This document shows, one piece after another, positions 36,408 through 47,099 of a DNA stretch of 64,000 nt. Every line of letters starts with the position of its first letter. Position 1 is the stretch's first letter. Under the pieces are notes generated by a model that searched no databases, was not told the origin of the DNA, and saw only the letters and a list, made by a program, of their open reading frames with translations. The translations under genes were made by a program, and so were the position numbers. This stretch comes from Alteromonas sp. MMG017 (lineage in GTDB: Bacteria; Pseudomonadota; Gammaproteobacteria; Enterobacterales; Alteromonadaceae): the NCBI RefSeq assembly GCF_018100795.1, contig NZ_JAGJDY010000002.1, positions 310,001 through 374,000 on the forward strand. Direction: 5' to 3'.

Positions 36408-37415
36408 CTAATTACAGTAGGTCTGGTAAAGGCTTTCAGATAAGTCAGCAAAATATTTTCGAAGTGTTAAGGGTGCTACAACTTCAATATTACTCCCTAG
36501 TCCTCTTAAAAACGCGCGAAGTTTACTATCATCGGTCACCGTTGCCATCAACATCGATTTTCCAGCAATCGTCGAGCTACAAATAGCCTGATCTTCAGCC
36601 AGCTTGTAGCCGTGTAATAAGAAAAAAGCACTGTCGTTGATAAGCAGCTTCAATTTCACCTTTTCAGGCGTTGATACTAGTTCAGCAGATGAGTTTTTCT
36701 GGAAGTCATTACTTTGCTGGCAATCATTGTCTGTTACCTCGACATTTCGAATAAAGTTTATAGGTAGGGAATAGCGCCTAGTATGCAAAGGTCCAAACGT
36801 ACAAATGAAAATCAAACGACCATTTTGCTGAATTAACCCCATAGGGTTAACCTTGTCATAGTGCTTCCACACCGCTTGCTTTGCACGTTTAAAAAGACGT
36901 TTTATATCGGCATTTACCTGCTTTTTATAAAACAAAGCGGTTTTTAAACGCGCTAACGTAACCGGGTCAATATCCGGTGGCACTAAAGGTTGTGACACTT
37001 GCACGTTACTCACCGACTTTGACCAATGCTGCAAAAGCGAGTCGTTATCATGGGCTAATATTTGCTCAGCCTTATTGAAGTAAGGCTGTAGCTCTTTCAG
37101 TGTTGTATTCGGAAGAGTTTCACTAGATTGCTCCAATACATTGAACGCAAGGGCGGTGTTACCGTCCATCAAGCTTAAGTTCAATTTCTTGAAACACGCA
37201 TTAATATTCCAGCCAAAGGGCTTCGAACGTTTATCGACTTCTAGCCCGAATAAGCCTATCTGCTCAAGACTTTTTAAATCTCGCTGCACCGTGCGCATAT
37301 CTATATTGGCATGACCACTGTTTTGTAGGTTATCCAGAATCTGTCGACTAGACACCTTACGAGGTGCGCGGGGTATAAATTGTAGGATGTCTAATTTTCG
37401 CTGGAATGCGCTCAC
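36408..37415 (-). CDS. WYL-domain transcriptional regulator (YafY/DeoR-type HTH)
   Basis: A 335-residue regulator. A winged HTH lies at residues 5-65 (RKLDILQFIPRAPRKVSSRQ, then MRTVQRDLKSLEQIGLFGLE). The WYL domain runs from about 135 to 235 (KVNPMGLIQQNGRLIFICTF with the ligand-binding pocket). A C-terminal WCX-like extension follows (EKVKLKLLINDSAFFLLHGY onward). WYL proteins sense nucleic-acid or nucleotide ligands and often regulate defence or DNA-damage genes, though many have other roles. A perfect 11-bp inverted repeat lies 42-68 bases upstream of its start and is probably its operator. Confidence 0.88.
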   Translation of the reverse strand: MSAFQRKLDILQFIPRAPRKVSSRQILDNLQNSGHANIDMRTVQRDLKSLEQIGLFGLEVDKRSKPFGWNINACFKKLNLSLMDGNTALAFNVLEQSSETLPNTTLKELQPYFNKAEQILAHDNDSLLQHWSKSVSNVQVSQPLVPPDIDPVTLARLKTALFYKKQVNADIKRLFKRAKQAVWKHYDKVNPMGLIQQNGRLIFICTFGPLHTRRYSLPINFIRNVEVTDNDCQQSNDFQKNSSAELVSTPEKVKLKLLINDSAFFLLHGYKLAEDQAICSSTIAGKSMLMATVTDDSKLRAFLRGLGSNIEVVAPLTLRKYFADLSESLYQTYCN

Positions 37416-37456
37416 GGGTTTCTGCCTGTAATTAACGTTTTCATTATCGTAAATAT

Positions 37457-37483
37457 TTGCTGCGACAAAAAGTGTCGCAGCAA
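37457..37483. promoter_or_regulatory. Perfect 11-bp inverted repeat, probable operator of the WYL regulator
   Basis: TTGCTGCGACA (37457-37467), a 5-base AAAAG spacer, and TGTCGCAGCAA (37473-37483). It sits between the divergent WYL and CotH genes, 42 bases from the WYL start codon. Without a T-tract it is not a terminator; it fits a dimer-binding operator. Binding is inferred. Confidence 0.65.
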
Positions 37484-37661
37484 TCGTAAAATTGTCTCAT
37501 GACGGTGAGTTAACCTAAAATGAATTTTTTACAAAACGATAATTCCTCAAAGTCTCCAATAATACTGCACCCTTTCTCCACCTTTTTGCAGTAGCTTCCC
37601 TCCATACTGAACTATTACCTTTCACGCTATAAGGCGATTGAAAGAGCTCAATGGAGTGCTT

Positions 37662-39170
37662 ATGCGAAATCGATTTACATTAACTTTAGACCCAGCGTTC
37701 TGCAAAATTCAACGGTTTGATTTTATTGCTGTTATGTTCACTGCACTGCTATTTTTAACCGCATGTGGCAGCAGTAGTAGTACGGTTGAAGATGAGACCG
37801 TTGCTGAAGACATTGTTGACAATGTTGCTGAGGACACTGCTGAGGACAGCAGCTCAGATACTACAGAAATTACAGACACCGACTTTGAAGCAACGGACTG
37901 GACTGATGAAACTCACAGTAAAAATGTAGACCCGAACTTTGAAGAAGTGTTTGATGGCAGCGCGGTAAAGCGATTAGATTTTGTTGTCACCGAAGCGCGT
38001 TGGCAAAGTATGTTAGACGATATGACCGACACCTATGGTGAATTCGGGCAAAGCACTAACAGCGCCGGGCTAATCGATACCGATGAAAACCCAATATTTG
38101 TACCAGCTGACATTTATTACGAAGGTACTCAATGGTATCGAGTTGGCATTCGATTCAAGGGAAACTCGTCGTTACAATCAAGTTGGCAAGCAGGTATTTT
38201 AAAACTTTCTTTCAAACTAGATTTTGACGAATTTGAAGACGACTACCCTCAAATAGATAATCAACGTTTTTATGGCTTTAAGAAACTTAGCTTAAAAAAT
38301 AACTATGATGACGAATCACTTCTACGCGAAAAAGTGGCTGCAGATGTATTTAGAGATGCAGGCTTAGCCGTTTCTCATACTGCCTTTTATACCTTGTATG
38401 TCGACCACGGTAATGGACCCGAATATTTCGGTCTTTACACCTTGGTAGAGGAAATTGACGATACGGTTATCGACACACAGTTTTCTAGCGATGATGGAAA
38501 CTTATACAAACCAGAAGACAGTGGTGCGGATTTCGTAGAGGGTTCATTTAACGAAGAAAGCTTTGAGAAGAAGACAAATGAAGATGATGAAGATTGGTCT
38601 GATATCATCGCATTGTTTGACGCATTACATGATGATACCGCAACAACAGCACCTGCTACATGGAGAGAAAATCTAGAGGCAGTGTTCGATGTAGATGGCT
38701 TTTTAAAGTATTTAGCAGTGAATGGCATCATTCAAAATTGGGACACCTACGGCAGAATGACGCATAACTATTATTTGTATAACGATCCTGATACATCAAA
38801 ACTAACGTGGATCCCTTGGGATAACAATGAAGCGTTCCAAGATGGAAAACAAGGTGGTGCGTTGAACCTAGATTTCTCAAACCTTAGCTCAAGCAGTTGG
38901 CCGTTAATTTCAAAACTATATGCCGATGACGTATACAAGGCTCGTTACAACGACTACCTATTAGAAGTCATTAGCGACGCGTTTGAAACCAACACCATTC
39001 AAGCAACTTACGACTCGTATTCAGCACTCATTGAGCCTTATGCAACAACCGAGTTGTCAGGCTATTCTTATTTAGAAAGTGCGAGCGACTTTTACAATGC
39101 AGTGCAACAGTTAAACGAACATGCACAAGAACGTTCAGAAGCGGTTGATACCTATTTAGACAGTCAGTAA
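37662..39170 (+). CDS. CotH kinase family lipoprotein
   Basis: A 502-residue outer- or inner-membrane lipoprotein. The ATG at 37662 has GGAG 5 bases upstream and gives a signal ending in the lipobox LTAC with Cys35, then an acidic Asp/Glu/Ser-rich stretch to about residue 75. The CotH domain follows, with RVGIRFKGNSSLQSSWQ near 163-179, KKLSLKNNYDDESLLREKVA near 207-226, and the active-site-like IPWDNNEAF near 385-393. CotH proteins are atypical secreted protein kinases known from spore coats. In marine bacteria they occur as secreted proteins of unknown target. The gene ends at its own terminator. Confidence 0.87.
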   Translation: MRNRFTLTLDPAFCKIQRFDFIAVMFTALLFLTACGSSSSTVEDETVAEDIVDNVAEDTAEDSSSDTTEITDTDFEATDWTDETHSKNVDPNFEEVFDGSAVKRLDFVVTEARWQSMLDDMTDTYGEFGQSTNSAGLIDTDENPIFVPADIYYEGTQWYRVGIRFKGNSSLQSSWQAGILKLSFKLDFDEFEDDYPQIDNQRFYGFKKLSLKNNYDDESLLREKVAADVFRDAGLAVSHTAFYTLYVDHGNGPEYFGLYTLVEEIDDTVIDTQFSSDDGNLYKPEDSGADFVEGSFNEESFEKKTNEDDEDWSDIIALFDALHDDTATTAPATWRENLEAVFDVDGFLKYLAVNGIIQNWDTYGRMTHNYYLYNDPDTSKLTWIPWDNNEAFQDGKQGGALNLDFSNLSSSSWPLISKLYADDVYKARYNDYLLEVISDAFETNTIQATYDSYSALIEPYATTELSGYSYLESASDFYNAVQQLNEHAQERSEAVDTYLDSQ

Positions 39171-39187
39171 ATACCACCGTCTCTTAT

Positions 39188-39217
39188 AAAATAAGTGCCT
39201 TTAGGGGCACTTATTTT
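39188..39217. terminator. Terminator after the CotH gene
   Basis: The 12-bp stem AAAATAAGTGCC (39188-39199) pairs with 39206-39217 around a 6-base loop, ending in T's. It lies 18 bases past the stop codon. Confidence 0.9.
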
Positions 39218-39316
39218 CGTTATATCTAGTCTCTTCCAATGACAACAGCTCACCCAATAGACAAAACATACATTACAGTACATTATGTGGCAATACATAT
39301 ACTATTTGGAATAGCG

Positions 39317-39523
39317 ATGGGAATTGTTAAAATATCTGATGCACTGCACGAAGAGGTACGTAAAACCAGTGCTGTTATGGAACGTTCTATAAACTCACAG
39401 GCAGAATTTTGGATGAAAGTTGGCCGCTTAGCAGAGCAAAATCCAAAGTTAACGTACGACCAGATCATTGAATTGGAGATGCGCTCTCAAAATGTGTCTT
39501 CAGTAAGGTTGGTCAGTGAATAG
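39317..39523 (+). CDS. ParD-like antitoxin family protein
   Basis: A 68-residue protein. The ATG at 39317 has GGAAT a few bases upstream; an in-frame ATG at 39239 adds 26 non-conserved residues. The N-terminal MGIVKISDALHEEVRKTSAV followed by MERSINSQAEFWMKVGRLAE is the ribbon-helix-helix pattern of the ParD-like family, DNA-binding and related to type II antitoxins. No ParE toxin is next to it. Instead its last 8 bases overlap the start of a methionine aminopeptidase gene, so the two are translationally coupled. I recall this pairing from other bacteria. Confidence 0.8.
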   Translation: MGIVKISDALHEEVRKTSAVMERSINSQAEFWMKVGRLAEQNPKLTYDQIIELEMRSQNVSSVRLVSE

Positions 39524-40286
39524 CCTCGTAAAGTCTCCAAGTGAAATTGCGCTCATGCGAGAATCTGGCAAATTATTGGCGAAGGTCTTCAGCGAGCTAG
39601 ATAATTTTGTTGCCCCAGGTATTACCACTCTTGATATTGATAGCTTTGTAGAGCGGTACATTGTTGATTGCCTTAATGCGAGACCCGCAAGTAAAGGGCA
39701 ATACGGGTATCAATTTGTGCTTAATAGCTCTGTGAATGACGTGGTTTGCCATGGCGTTCCCTCTGCTGCCAAAAAGCTCAAAAATGGCGATATCGTCAAC
39801 ATAGATATTACCCTTGAAAAAAATGGTTATATTGCGGATAGCAGCAAAATGTACGCTATTGGCACTGTGTCACCTATAGCGAGTAAATTAGTTGATGTAA
39901 CGTATGAAGCTATGTGGAAAGGCATAAACACCGTTAAGCACGGCTCGACAATTGGTGATATTGGCTTTGCTATTCAACAGCATGCGCAGAAACATGGTTA
40001 CAGTGTTGTTCGCGATTATTGTGGCCACGGCATTGGGAAGGAAATGCACGAAGAGCCTCAGATTCTCCACGTTGGTAGCGCGGGAACTGGGCTTAAATTG
40101 GAAGCTGGCATGACATTCACAATAGAGCCCATGATTAATCAAGGAACCTACAAAACAAAGCTTAAGAAAGACGGCTGGACCGTTGTGACAAGAGATAAGA
40201 AGCTATCTGCTCAATGGGAACACACGGTCTTGGTAACAGATACTGGCGTGGAAGTATTAACGTTAAGGCCTTCTGAAGCAAGATAA
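39516..40286 (+). CDS. map: Type I methionine aminopeptidase (second-copy type)
   Basis: A 256-residue MetAP starting at a GTG inside the ParD-like gene. The five metal ligands fall at D97, D108, H171, E204 and E235, the same numbers as in E. coli Map, within VNIDITL, ADSSKMYAIG, CGHGIGKEMHEEP, FTIEPMI and WEHTVLV. It should therefore remove N-terminal Met from nascent proteins. It is not beside rpsB, where the essential map usually sits, so it is probably an accessory copy. Coupling to an antitoxin-like gene suggests regulated expression. Confidence 0.92.
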   Translation: MNSLVKSPSEIALMRESGKLLAKVFSELDNFVAPGITTLDIDSFVERYIVDCLNARPASKGQYGYQFVLNSSVNDVVCHGVPSAAKKLKNGDIVNIDITLEKNGYIADSSKMYAIGTVSPIASKLVDVTYEAMWKGINTVKHGSTIGDIGFAIQQHAQKHGYSVVRDYCGHGIGKEMHEEPQILHVGSAGTGLKLEAGMTFTIEPMINQGTYKTKLKKDGWTVVTRDKKLSAQWEHTVLVTDTGVEVLTLRPSEAR

Positions 40287-40376
40287 TAGGCGCTCTGGTA
40301 AACTGCCCTACTATTTCGCCATATTTTAATCACACCTATTACCGAAGCGTTTTTAGCTCACAACGCCCAGGAAGGG

Positions 40377-40733
40377 TTAGCTGTTAATGGTTAATGGAAA
40401 TTTTTCAAAGCTAACACCTTCGTGGCCTGACTGCATAAAATTGCGAATGTTCGCGTGGTCATCACCCTCTGGATTTTTTAAAACGTCGACACGATAAAAA
40501 GCACCAAACAGCGCCAAGGTTTGTGCTTGGCTAAGTTGAAGATGCTGCCCTAACGCGAGCAATTTGCACGAACCATTGTTTTGGTTTGCCTCATTGGTTA
40601 CTTCGCCATTGCTAAAAGCCGTTGGCGTGAAAGTAAAAGCACTATCGATAAGGGCAATAACATCACCAAACTCAACGGTTTCAGGGGAATCATTAAGGTG
40701 CTTTGTTAACGCATTAACGTTGTTATAGTTCAT
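40377..40733 (-). CDS. HopJ type III effector family protein
   Basis: A 118-residue protein matching the HopJ family: VIALIDSAFTFTPTAFSNGE near residues 25-44, CKLLALGQHLQLS, TLALFGAFYRVDVLKNPEG and HANIRNFMQSGHEGVSFEKF near 93-112. The name comes from a Pseudomonas effector, but the family is widespread in free-living bacteria without type III secretion, and no secretion genes are here. Function unknown; the cytoplasm is likely. Convergent with the map gene. Confidence 0.88.
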   Translation of the reverse strand: MNYNNVNALTKHLNDSPETVEFGDVIALIDSAFTFTPTAFSNGEVTNEANQNNGSCKLLALGQHLQLSQAQTLALFGAFYRVDVLKNPEGDDHANIRNFMQSGHEGVSFEKFPLTINS

Positions 40734-40975
40734 ATAAAATTTCCGTATCGAATTTGAAAAAATGAGAGTTTAAAGTCGTATTTATAGGGTTGCAAGCAGG
40801 CTTTATTCAAGAAGGACGCGTTTTTCATAGCTAAGCTTGGAAGCAATAGCCAATGATGCCTTTCAATGCCGAACATTTCTATAGACTACAAATTTAAATA
40901 CTCATCGCAGTTTAAAGCAACGATATTTATATGTAGTACAATGCCGTTTAAATCAAACGTTTTAAAGAGTCGCCA

Positions 40976-42679
40976 ATGATAGATGATCAAGAAAATAAAC
41001 CCGAACAGCCAATCCAAACTCTTCGCGACCTTGCAAAATACGTTGATTATTCGTTTCTTAATAGCCTAGTGGTAGACCCACAAGCACAAGAAGATGGCAA
41101 TGAGCATAACCCAAGGCAGGTATTCTCTGGGCATTATGTACCGGTAACACCAACCCCCATAGAAAACCCCACATACGTTGCGCATAGTCACACTTTCTTT
41201 GAAGAATTAGGGTTTGATAATAGCCTTTCCCATACGCCTGAATTCATGCGCTTGTTTTCGGGTGACATGTCTTCCCTCCCCTCTGCAATAAGGCCCTATG
41301 GGTGGGCTACTGGCTACGCACTGTCTATTTATGGCACTGAATATATTCAGCAGTGTCCATTTTCAACGGGCAATGGATATGGAGATGGTCGAGCGCTGTC
41401 TGTACTAGAAATTGTTACCAACAAAAAGCGTTTTGAAATGCAATTAAAGGGCGCAGGAAGAACGCCATACTGCCGAGGTGCAGACGGCAGAGCAGTATTG
41501 CGTTCCAGTGTTCGAGAGTTTTTAGTACAAGAGCACATGCACGCATTGGGCGTTCCTACGTCTCGTTCTCTTAGTTTATTTATGTCTCAGTCGGAAACCG
41601 TCGACAGACCTTGGTATTTAGAAGGCTCGAACTCTCAAGACCCTGAAGTCATGGTGCCAAACTTGGTGGCCATCTCAACCCGTGTGGCCCCTTCATTTAT
41701 TCGCGTAGGTCAGCTAGAGCTTTTTGGAAGACGAGCAAGAAGCAACCAACACCCTACTGCTTTGGAAGAGCTTCGGCTTCTAACCGCACATTTGATTGAA
41801 CGTGAATATAAAAATGATATCGATACAGCGCAACCATTTGAAGCTCAACTAGTGGCTCTTGCTACTGCGTTTCAAGACAGGCTTACATCGCTTGTCGCCC
41901 ATTGGGTTCGAGTGGGTTACTGCCAAGGCAATTTCAATAGCGACAACTGCGCGGCGGGAGGATATACATTAGATTATGGGCCATTTGGATTCTGTGAGTT
42001 GTTCGACTCGGCTTACCAACCATGGACTGGTGGCGGCCGTCATTTCTCGTTTCTTAACCAACCTGTAGCGGCAGAAAAGAACTTTGCTATGTTTTGTCGC
42101 GCCATCGAACCACTGCTAGCAGATACACCAAAGGAACTAGAAGCATTGCGCGATGTGAACCGCAACTTTGCCACTGTCATGCAAGAAAAAATGAATAACA
42201 TGTGGGCCGCAAAACTCGGGCTTGCGGTTTACGACAATGACCTTTTGCTGCAACTATTACACTTAATGATGCGCACGGGCGTGGACTATAACTACTTTTT
42301 CAGAGAATTAGCGAACCTTCCGAATGATGTTGAAGCACTTGCATCGAGCTTTTATGCTCCGTTAAAAGAAGACATGATTTCCCAGTGGAATGAATGGCTT
42401 CAACAATGGCGTACTCAACTTGAAAAGTCGGGGGATATTAACGAAAGCGCGACAAGAATGAAGCTCACCAACCCTAAGTTTACCTGGCGCGAATGGTTAG
42501 TGGTGCCGGCATATAAAGAGGCGGAAGTGGGTACTTTCAATCGCATTCACGCACTGCAAGAGGTGCTTGCCAAGCCTTACGAAGAACAATCAGCACAAAC
42601 AGAAAGCGATTATTACCGTTTACGCCCTAGAGAATATTTTGGTGCTGGCGGTATTTCTCACTATAGCTGTTCTTCGTAG
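40976..42679 (+). CDS. selO: Protein adenylyltransferase SelO (YdiU/UPF0061)
   Basis: A 567-residue pseudokinase-fold enzyme that moves AMP from ATP to protein Ser/Thr/Tyr and is linked to redox control. Visible landmarks: [20 protein letters not shown] near 46-65, [20 protein letters not shown] near 156-175, [20 protein letters not shown], and the metal-binding [20 protein letters not shown] near 321-340. E. coli YdiU is 478 residues; the extra length is at the N-terminus and in the C-terminal half. The loop before the metal motif reads CQGNFNSDN, where classical members have a HGVMNTDN-type loop. The C-terminus ends Cys-Ser-Ser, so any C-terminal selenocysteine position is a Cys. Confidence 0.9.
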   Translation: MIDDQENKPEQPIQTLRDLAKYVDYSFLNSLVVDPQAQEDGNEHNPRQVFSGHYVPVTPTPIENPTYVAHSHTFFEELGFDNSLSHTPEFMRLFSGDMSSLPSAIRPYGWATGYALSIYGTEYIQQCPFSTGNGYGDGRALSVLEIVTNKKRFEMQLKGAGRTPYCRGADGRAVLRSSVREFLVQEHMHALGVPTSRSLSLFMSQSETVDRPWYLEGSNSQDPEVMVPNLVAISTRVAPSFIRVGQLELFGRRARSNQHPTALEELRLLTAHLIEREYKNDIDTAQPFEAQLVALATAFQDRLTSLVAHWVRVGYCQGNFNSDNCAAGGYTLDYGPFGFCELFDSAYQPWTGGGRHFSFLNQPVAAEKNFAMFCRAIEPLLADTPKELEALRDVNRNFATVMQEKMNNMWAAKLGLAVYDNDLLLQLLHLMMRTGVDYNYFFRELANLPNDVEALASSFYAPLKEDMISQWNEWLQQWRTQLEKSGDINESATRMKLTNPKFTWREWLVVPAYKEAEVGTFNRIHALQEVLAKPYEEQSAQTESDYYRLRPREYFGAGGISHYSCSS

Positions 42680-42739
42680 AAGGTGAGCCCTTTTAGTAGG
42701 GCCACCAGTTACAGTGAAGTTAGATACTACTGCGAACGA

Positions 42740-43120
42740 TTACTTTGCTTCAACAAAGCGCGCTTCTAAATAACCGATAATCGCTTTAGAGTCATATAGC
42801 CACTCAACGCCATCGTTATTTTCAATTCGAAGACATGGCGTTTGAATTTTTCCGCCGCCTTGTAACAACTCCTCTCTGTACGGCGAACCCTCTGACACAT
42901 TTCGCTTTTGAATAGGCACATTATATTTGTACATTGCTCGGCGAGTTTTAATGCAAAAAGGGCAACCAAAAAACTGGTATAAAGCCAATTTTTGGCTCTC
43001 TTCAGCCACTTGCATTTGTTTTTCTGGCGAACGTTTTAGCTTAGTGCCACGGGTAATGACATCTATAAAAGCAATAATGGCCCCGAGTAGGTTGCGAATT
43101 AGGTTGATAAAGAATTTCAT
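42740..43120 (-). CDS. Membrane-anchored glutaredoxin-like protein
   Basis: A 126-residue protein with an N-terminal hydrophobic helix (about 4-22: FINLIRNLLGAIIAFIDVI) and a glutaredoxin domain carrying the redox motif CPFC (Cys53, Cys56), then the TPCLRI loop with the cis-Pro and a C-terminal YDSKAIIGYLEARF helix. It would face the cytoplasm if the helix is a simple anchor. Glutaredoxins reduce disulfides with glutathione. Convergent with selO; the two share a redox theme. Confidence 0.88.
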   Translation of the reverse strand: MKFFINLIRNLLGAIIAFIDVITRGTKLKRSPEKQMQVAEESQKLALYQFFGCPFCIKTRRAMYKYNVPIQKRNVSEGSPYREELLQGGGKIQTPCLRIENNDGVEWLYDSKAIIGYLEARFVEAK

Positions 43121-43623
43121 TTTGTGGCTCTATTAACGAATGATAAAAATAAAAACGCGATTGTACTACTTGGTGCCATGCTTTGATAATTAAGATCATG
43201 AAATTTATTCATGTCTTAAATGTGAAAATCTGCACATTCAAAGGGCTATTAATTTTGGTATGTCTATAGGCTGAAATTTTATCATGCAGGAAGTTGTTTC
43301 ATTGATATCACACCTCAACAGCACCAGTTTTTAAAAGCTGCGTCTGCCATTCAAAGAAAAAGCATAAAAAATATATACTTGAATGAGCTTTGCCTAATAA
43401 TAAAGAGCAAGCTTATAGTGTATTAGTTTCTATTTATAAATGGTTCTATGTAGTCTATATACCTGCTTGTGCTTGATGTAGAGTTCGGCGCTGTCATAAA
43501 TCAATCCAATATGGCCATCCATACAATTTTGAGTAATTGGGCTTATTCAACCATTTTTTGCACATTACAAACTTTTATTCTTTCGTGTGAGTGGGTCATT
43601 ATCAAGAAATGCCAACTGTAGAA
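43121..43623. other. A+T-rich intergenic stretch marking the edge of the aromatic region
   Basis: About 500 bases, very A+T-rich, with no frame, tRNA, hairpin terminator or IS sequence I can support. It separates the general chromosomal genes from the catabolic region that begins with the AraC gene. Confidence 0.4.
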
Positions 43624-44511
43624 TTACTTAATATTTCCTTGCTGCCGAAAAGCTCGGGCAGTAACGCCTTCCATTTTTTTGAAATATCGACTGAAATAAG
43701 CAGGGTCGTTAAAGCCAAGTTGTGCTGATATTTCTTCTACACTCTGTTTGGTATACACCAAACTGCGTTTGGCTTCTATGAGTAACCTTTGGTGGATTAT
43801 GGCTTTGGGTGAGCCATGTAATAAGGTTCGACATAGGCGATTAAGTTTAGAAACGGAAATATGCAAATGCTGGGCATAGCCTTTGACAGTTAAATGGTGT
43901 TGATAGTGTTGTTCGATTAAGGCGCGGAATTTTAGCAGTATGTCTGACTCTCGGCTGGCGTTACTTAATGTCATGTCTTGTAAACGTTGCTGGCGCAATA
44001 CTGTAACTAGAATCATTTGTACTAGATGATTAACCGCAAGATTTTGCGCTACTCCATCGGCTGTTAGTTCATGTTTAAGAAGCTTAATGTAATTGCAAAA
44101 GTGTGAAATTTGTTCAGCATTCTTAAATTTTAGCGTTTGGGGCCGCCAATCCAAAGCGGATAACTCACTTATATTGGTATCGCTTTGCCCATTCCCAGCT
44201 AATAATGAGTCGTTTAGAGATAAAACAAAACCTTGGGTATTTGACGCAAAATGAAAGCCATGCACTACCCCTGCTGGAATCAATACCAACCAATCGCCTA
44301 ACAACTCATGATGTTTATCGTCTAAATCTACCGTCCATTGACCGTTAAACACGGCAATAATTTGCGATAACCTGTTATGCCTATGCGGGGCGATTTCCCA
44401 GCCAAGACCGCGACTTCTTGTTGCAATATCCTCCACATGGGCCACATTTGGCTCTTGGCGAATAAAAGCTTCTCCATATAAATCGTAAAAGGGAATGGTG
44501 TTATCGATCAT
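43624..44511 (-). CDS. AraC family regulator, probable activator of pobA
   Basis: A 295-residue AraC protein. The N-terminal cupin part (HRHNRLSQIIAVFNGQWTVD near 42-61, GDWLVLIPAGVVHGFHF near 71-87) senses an effector. The C-terminal double HTH lies at about 190-290 (LTVKGYAQHLHISVSKLNRL; SVEEISAQLGFNDPAYFSRY). It is divergent from pobA with 135 bases between the starts, the arrangement of PobR/PobC-type activators that respond to 4-hydroxybenzoate. Role inferred from position and family. Confidence 0.9.
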   Translation of the reverse strand: MIDNTIPFYDLYGEAFIRQEPNVAHVEDIATRSRGLGWEIAPHRHNRLSQIIAVFNGQWTVDLDDKHHELLGDWLVLIPAGVVHGFHFASNTQGFVLSLNDSLLAGNGQSDTNISELSALDWRPQTLKFKNAEQISHFCNYIKLLKHELTADGVAQNLAVNHLVQMILVTVLRQQRLQDMTLSNASRESDILLKFRALIEQHYQHHLTVKGYAQHLHISVSKLNRLCRTLLHGSPKAIIHQRLLIEAKRSLVYTKQSVEEISAQLGFNDPAYFSRYFKKMEGVTARAFRQQGNIK

Positions 44512-44634
44512 AGGAAACTCATTACCACGCTTATATTAGAAATTGTCAATATGACGCAAAAGTACAATAACTTAGCTCGTATGTGAATTCCTAATTATTG
44601 TTTTATTAGCCATGATAGCTAAAAGAGATAATGA

Positions 44635-45861
<1,227 letters not shown>

Positions 45862-45888
45862 ATGACGCTCCCCCATTAATTGAAAACT

Positions 45889-46510
45889 TTACATGACAGT
45901 TCTGGCTGATTCTTTATCAAATAGCGCTGAATAGGCCAAAGTAGCATGTGCATGCTCTTTCATCAGGGCTTCTGCACGAGCACCTTGACCATTTATCAAA
46001 GCATGAAATACGGCATGATGTTGAGTGTGAGCATAAAACAATCGTCGGTATTCTTGCTGCATTTGTTTAGGATTAAAGGCCAAGGCGCTATCAGAGGCGA
46101 AAGGTAGATGCTCACTGAGCGCTAAGGCCGCACTAATAGCACTGTTGCCACTAGCGGCAATAATTAATGCATGAAAACGCATGTTCATTTTATGATATTT
46201 TTCAACATCTGCTTCTGCTAACACGCCATTTTCAAATAATTGATCACCGGCTAGCAAACAGGCCTGTATGTGCTCTTTAGTGCTTTCACTCAGCCCAACT
46301 TCTGCCGCTTGCCTTGCCGCTAAACCTTCAAGTACGCCTCGCACTTCCACAGAATCTACTATTTGAGCCTGGGTGAAGTTCCTCACCTGATAACCGCGGC
46401 GAGGCAACTTTTCAAGCAAACCTTCTTGAGCCAGTGCACGAAAAGCAATGCGTACTGGGGTACGCGAAATACCTAAACGTTCTGCGGTGGGAATCTCAGC
46501 CACGAAACCT
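45889..46510 (-). pseudogene. vanR: 5'-truncated GntR/FCD regulator (vanR remnant)
   Basis: The frame runs to 45889 and keeps most of the FCD effector domain and the second half of the winged HTH (VAEIPTAERLGISRTPVRIA, then FRALAQEGLLEKLPRRGYQV). The first HTH helix and the PG turn that GntR proteins need are missing; upstream of about 46500 the sequence belongs to the divergent vanA remnant read backwards. An ATG at 46518 keeps the frame open for 209 codons, but its first five residues come from vanA DNA. Identity as VanR, the vanillate-responsive repressor, comes from family and position. Probably not functional as a DNA-binding protein. Confidence 0.8.
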
Positions 46511-47079
46511 ATGTACATGCCTCAAGCATTGGCCAAAAAGAAATAGACGAAGCGCCGGTTTCTACAAAAGTGGAAGGCAACCAAGTAGTAACTAGTCGCT
46601 TTATGGATGATGTGTATGCACCGCCTTTTTGGCAAAACGCCCTTCGCGCTAATGACTTGGCCGATGACGTAAAAGTGGACCGCTGGCAAATCTGCCGTTT
46701 CGATTTACCTAGCCATATTATGATTGAAGTGGGTGTGGCTCACGCAGGCTTAGGCGGATATCACGCCCCACAAGCATTCAAAGCCAGCAGTATAGTAGTT
46801 GATTTTATTACGCCGGAAAGCGACACATCAATTTGGTATTTCTGGGGTATGGCGCGTAACTTTAAACCCCAAGATCAAAAATTAACGGATTCTATTCGTG
46901 AAGGTCAAGGGGTTATTTTCTCTGAAGATTTAGAAGTATTAGAGAAACAGCAGCAAAACCTGCTGCATCCTGATCGCAAATTGCTGAAGCTGGATATTGA
47001 TGCAGGCGGCGTAAAGGCGCGACGGTTAATTGATCGAGCTATTAAACAAGAACACCCCCTTGCTCCCAAAGCACCTTAA
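46498..47079 (+). pseudogene. vanA: 5'-truncated vanillate O-demethylase oxygenase (vanA remnant)
   Basis: The reading frame upstream of the GTG at 46570 continues in VanA sequence: HETYVHASSIGQKEIDEAPV, encoded from 46501, then TSRFMDDVYAPPFWQNALR, VDRWQICRFDLPSH, and FITPESDTSIWYFWGMARNF. This is the C-terminal catalytic half of VanA (about 190 of some 350 residues). The Rieske domain and everything 5' of the mononuclear-iron His motif are missing. The break lies at about 46500, exactly where the divergent vanR remnant begins. Without the Rieske cluster it cannot demethylate vanillate. No vanB follows directly. Confidence 0.85.
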
Positions 47080-47099
47080 AAACTGGAGAATTCGATAGC

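Noticed and set aside
40377..40733. HopJ-like gene as evidence for type III secretion
   Set aside because: The family is common in free-living bacteria, and no secretion or chaperone genes are present.
42681..42707. GGTGAGCCC/GGGCCACC hairpin after selO as a terminator
   Set aside because: The stem has a mismatch and no T-tract on either strand.
46510..46518. ATG at 46518 as a genuine start of a full GntR gene
   Set aside because: The codons from this ATG to about 46500 are vanA sequence read in reverse, and the first HTH helix is missing, so this is a frame created by the deletion.
46570..46572. GTG at 46570 as the start of a small independent gene
   Set aside because: VanA sequence continues upstream of it in the same frame to about 46500, so it is an internal codon of a truncated gene.
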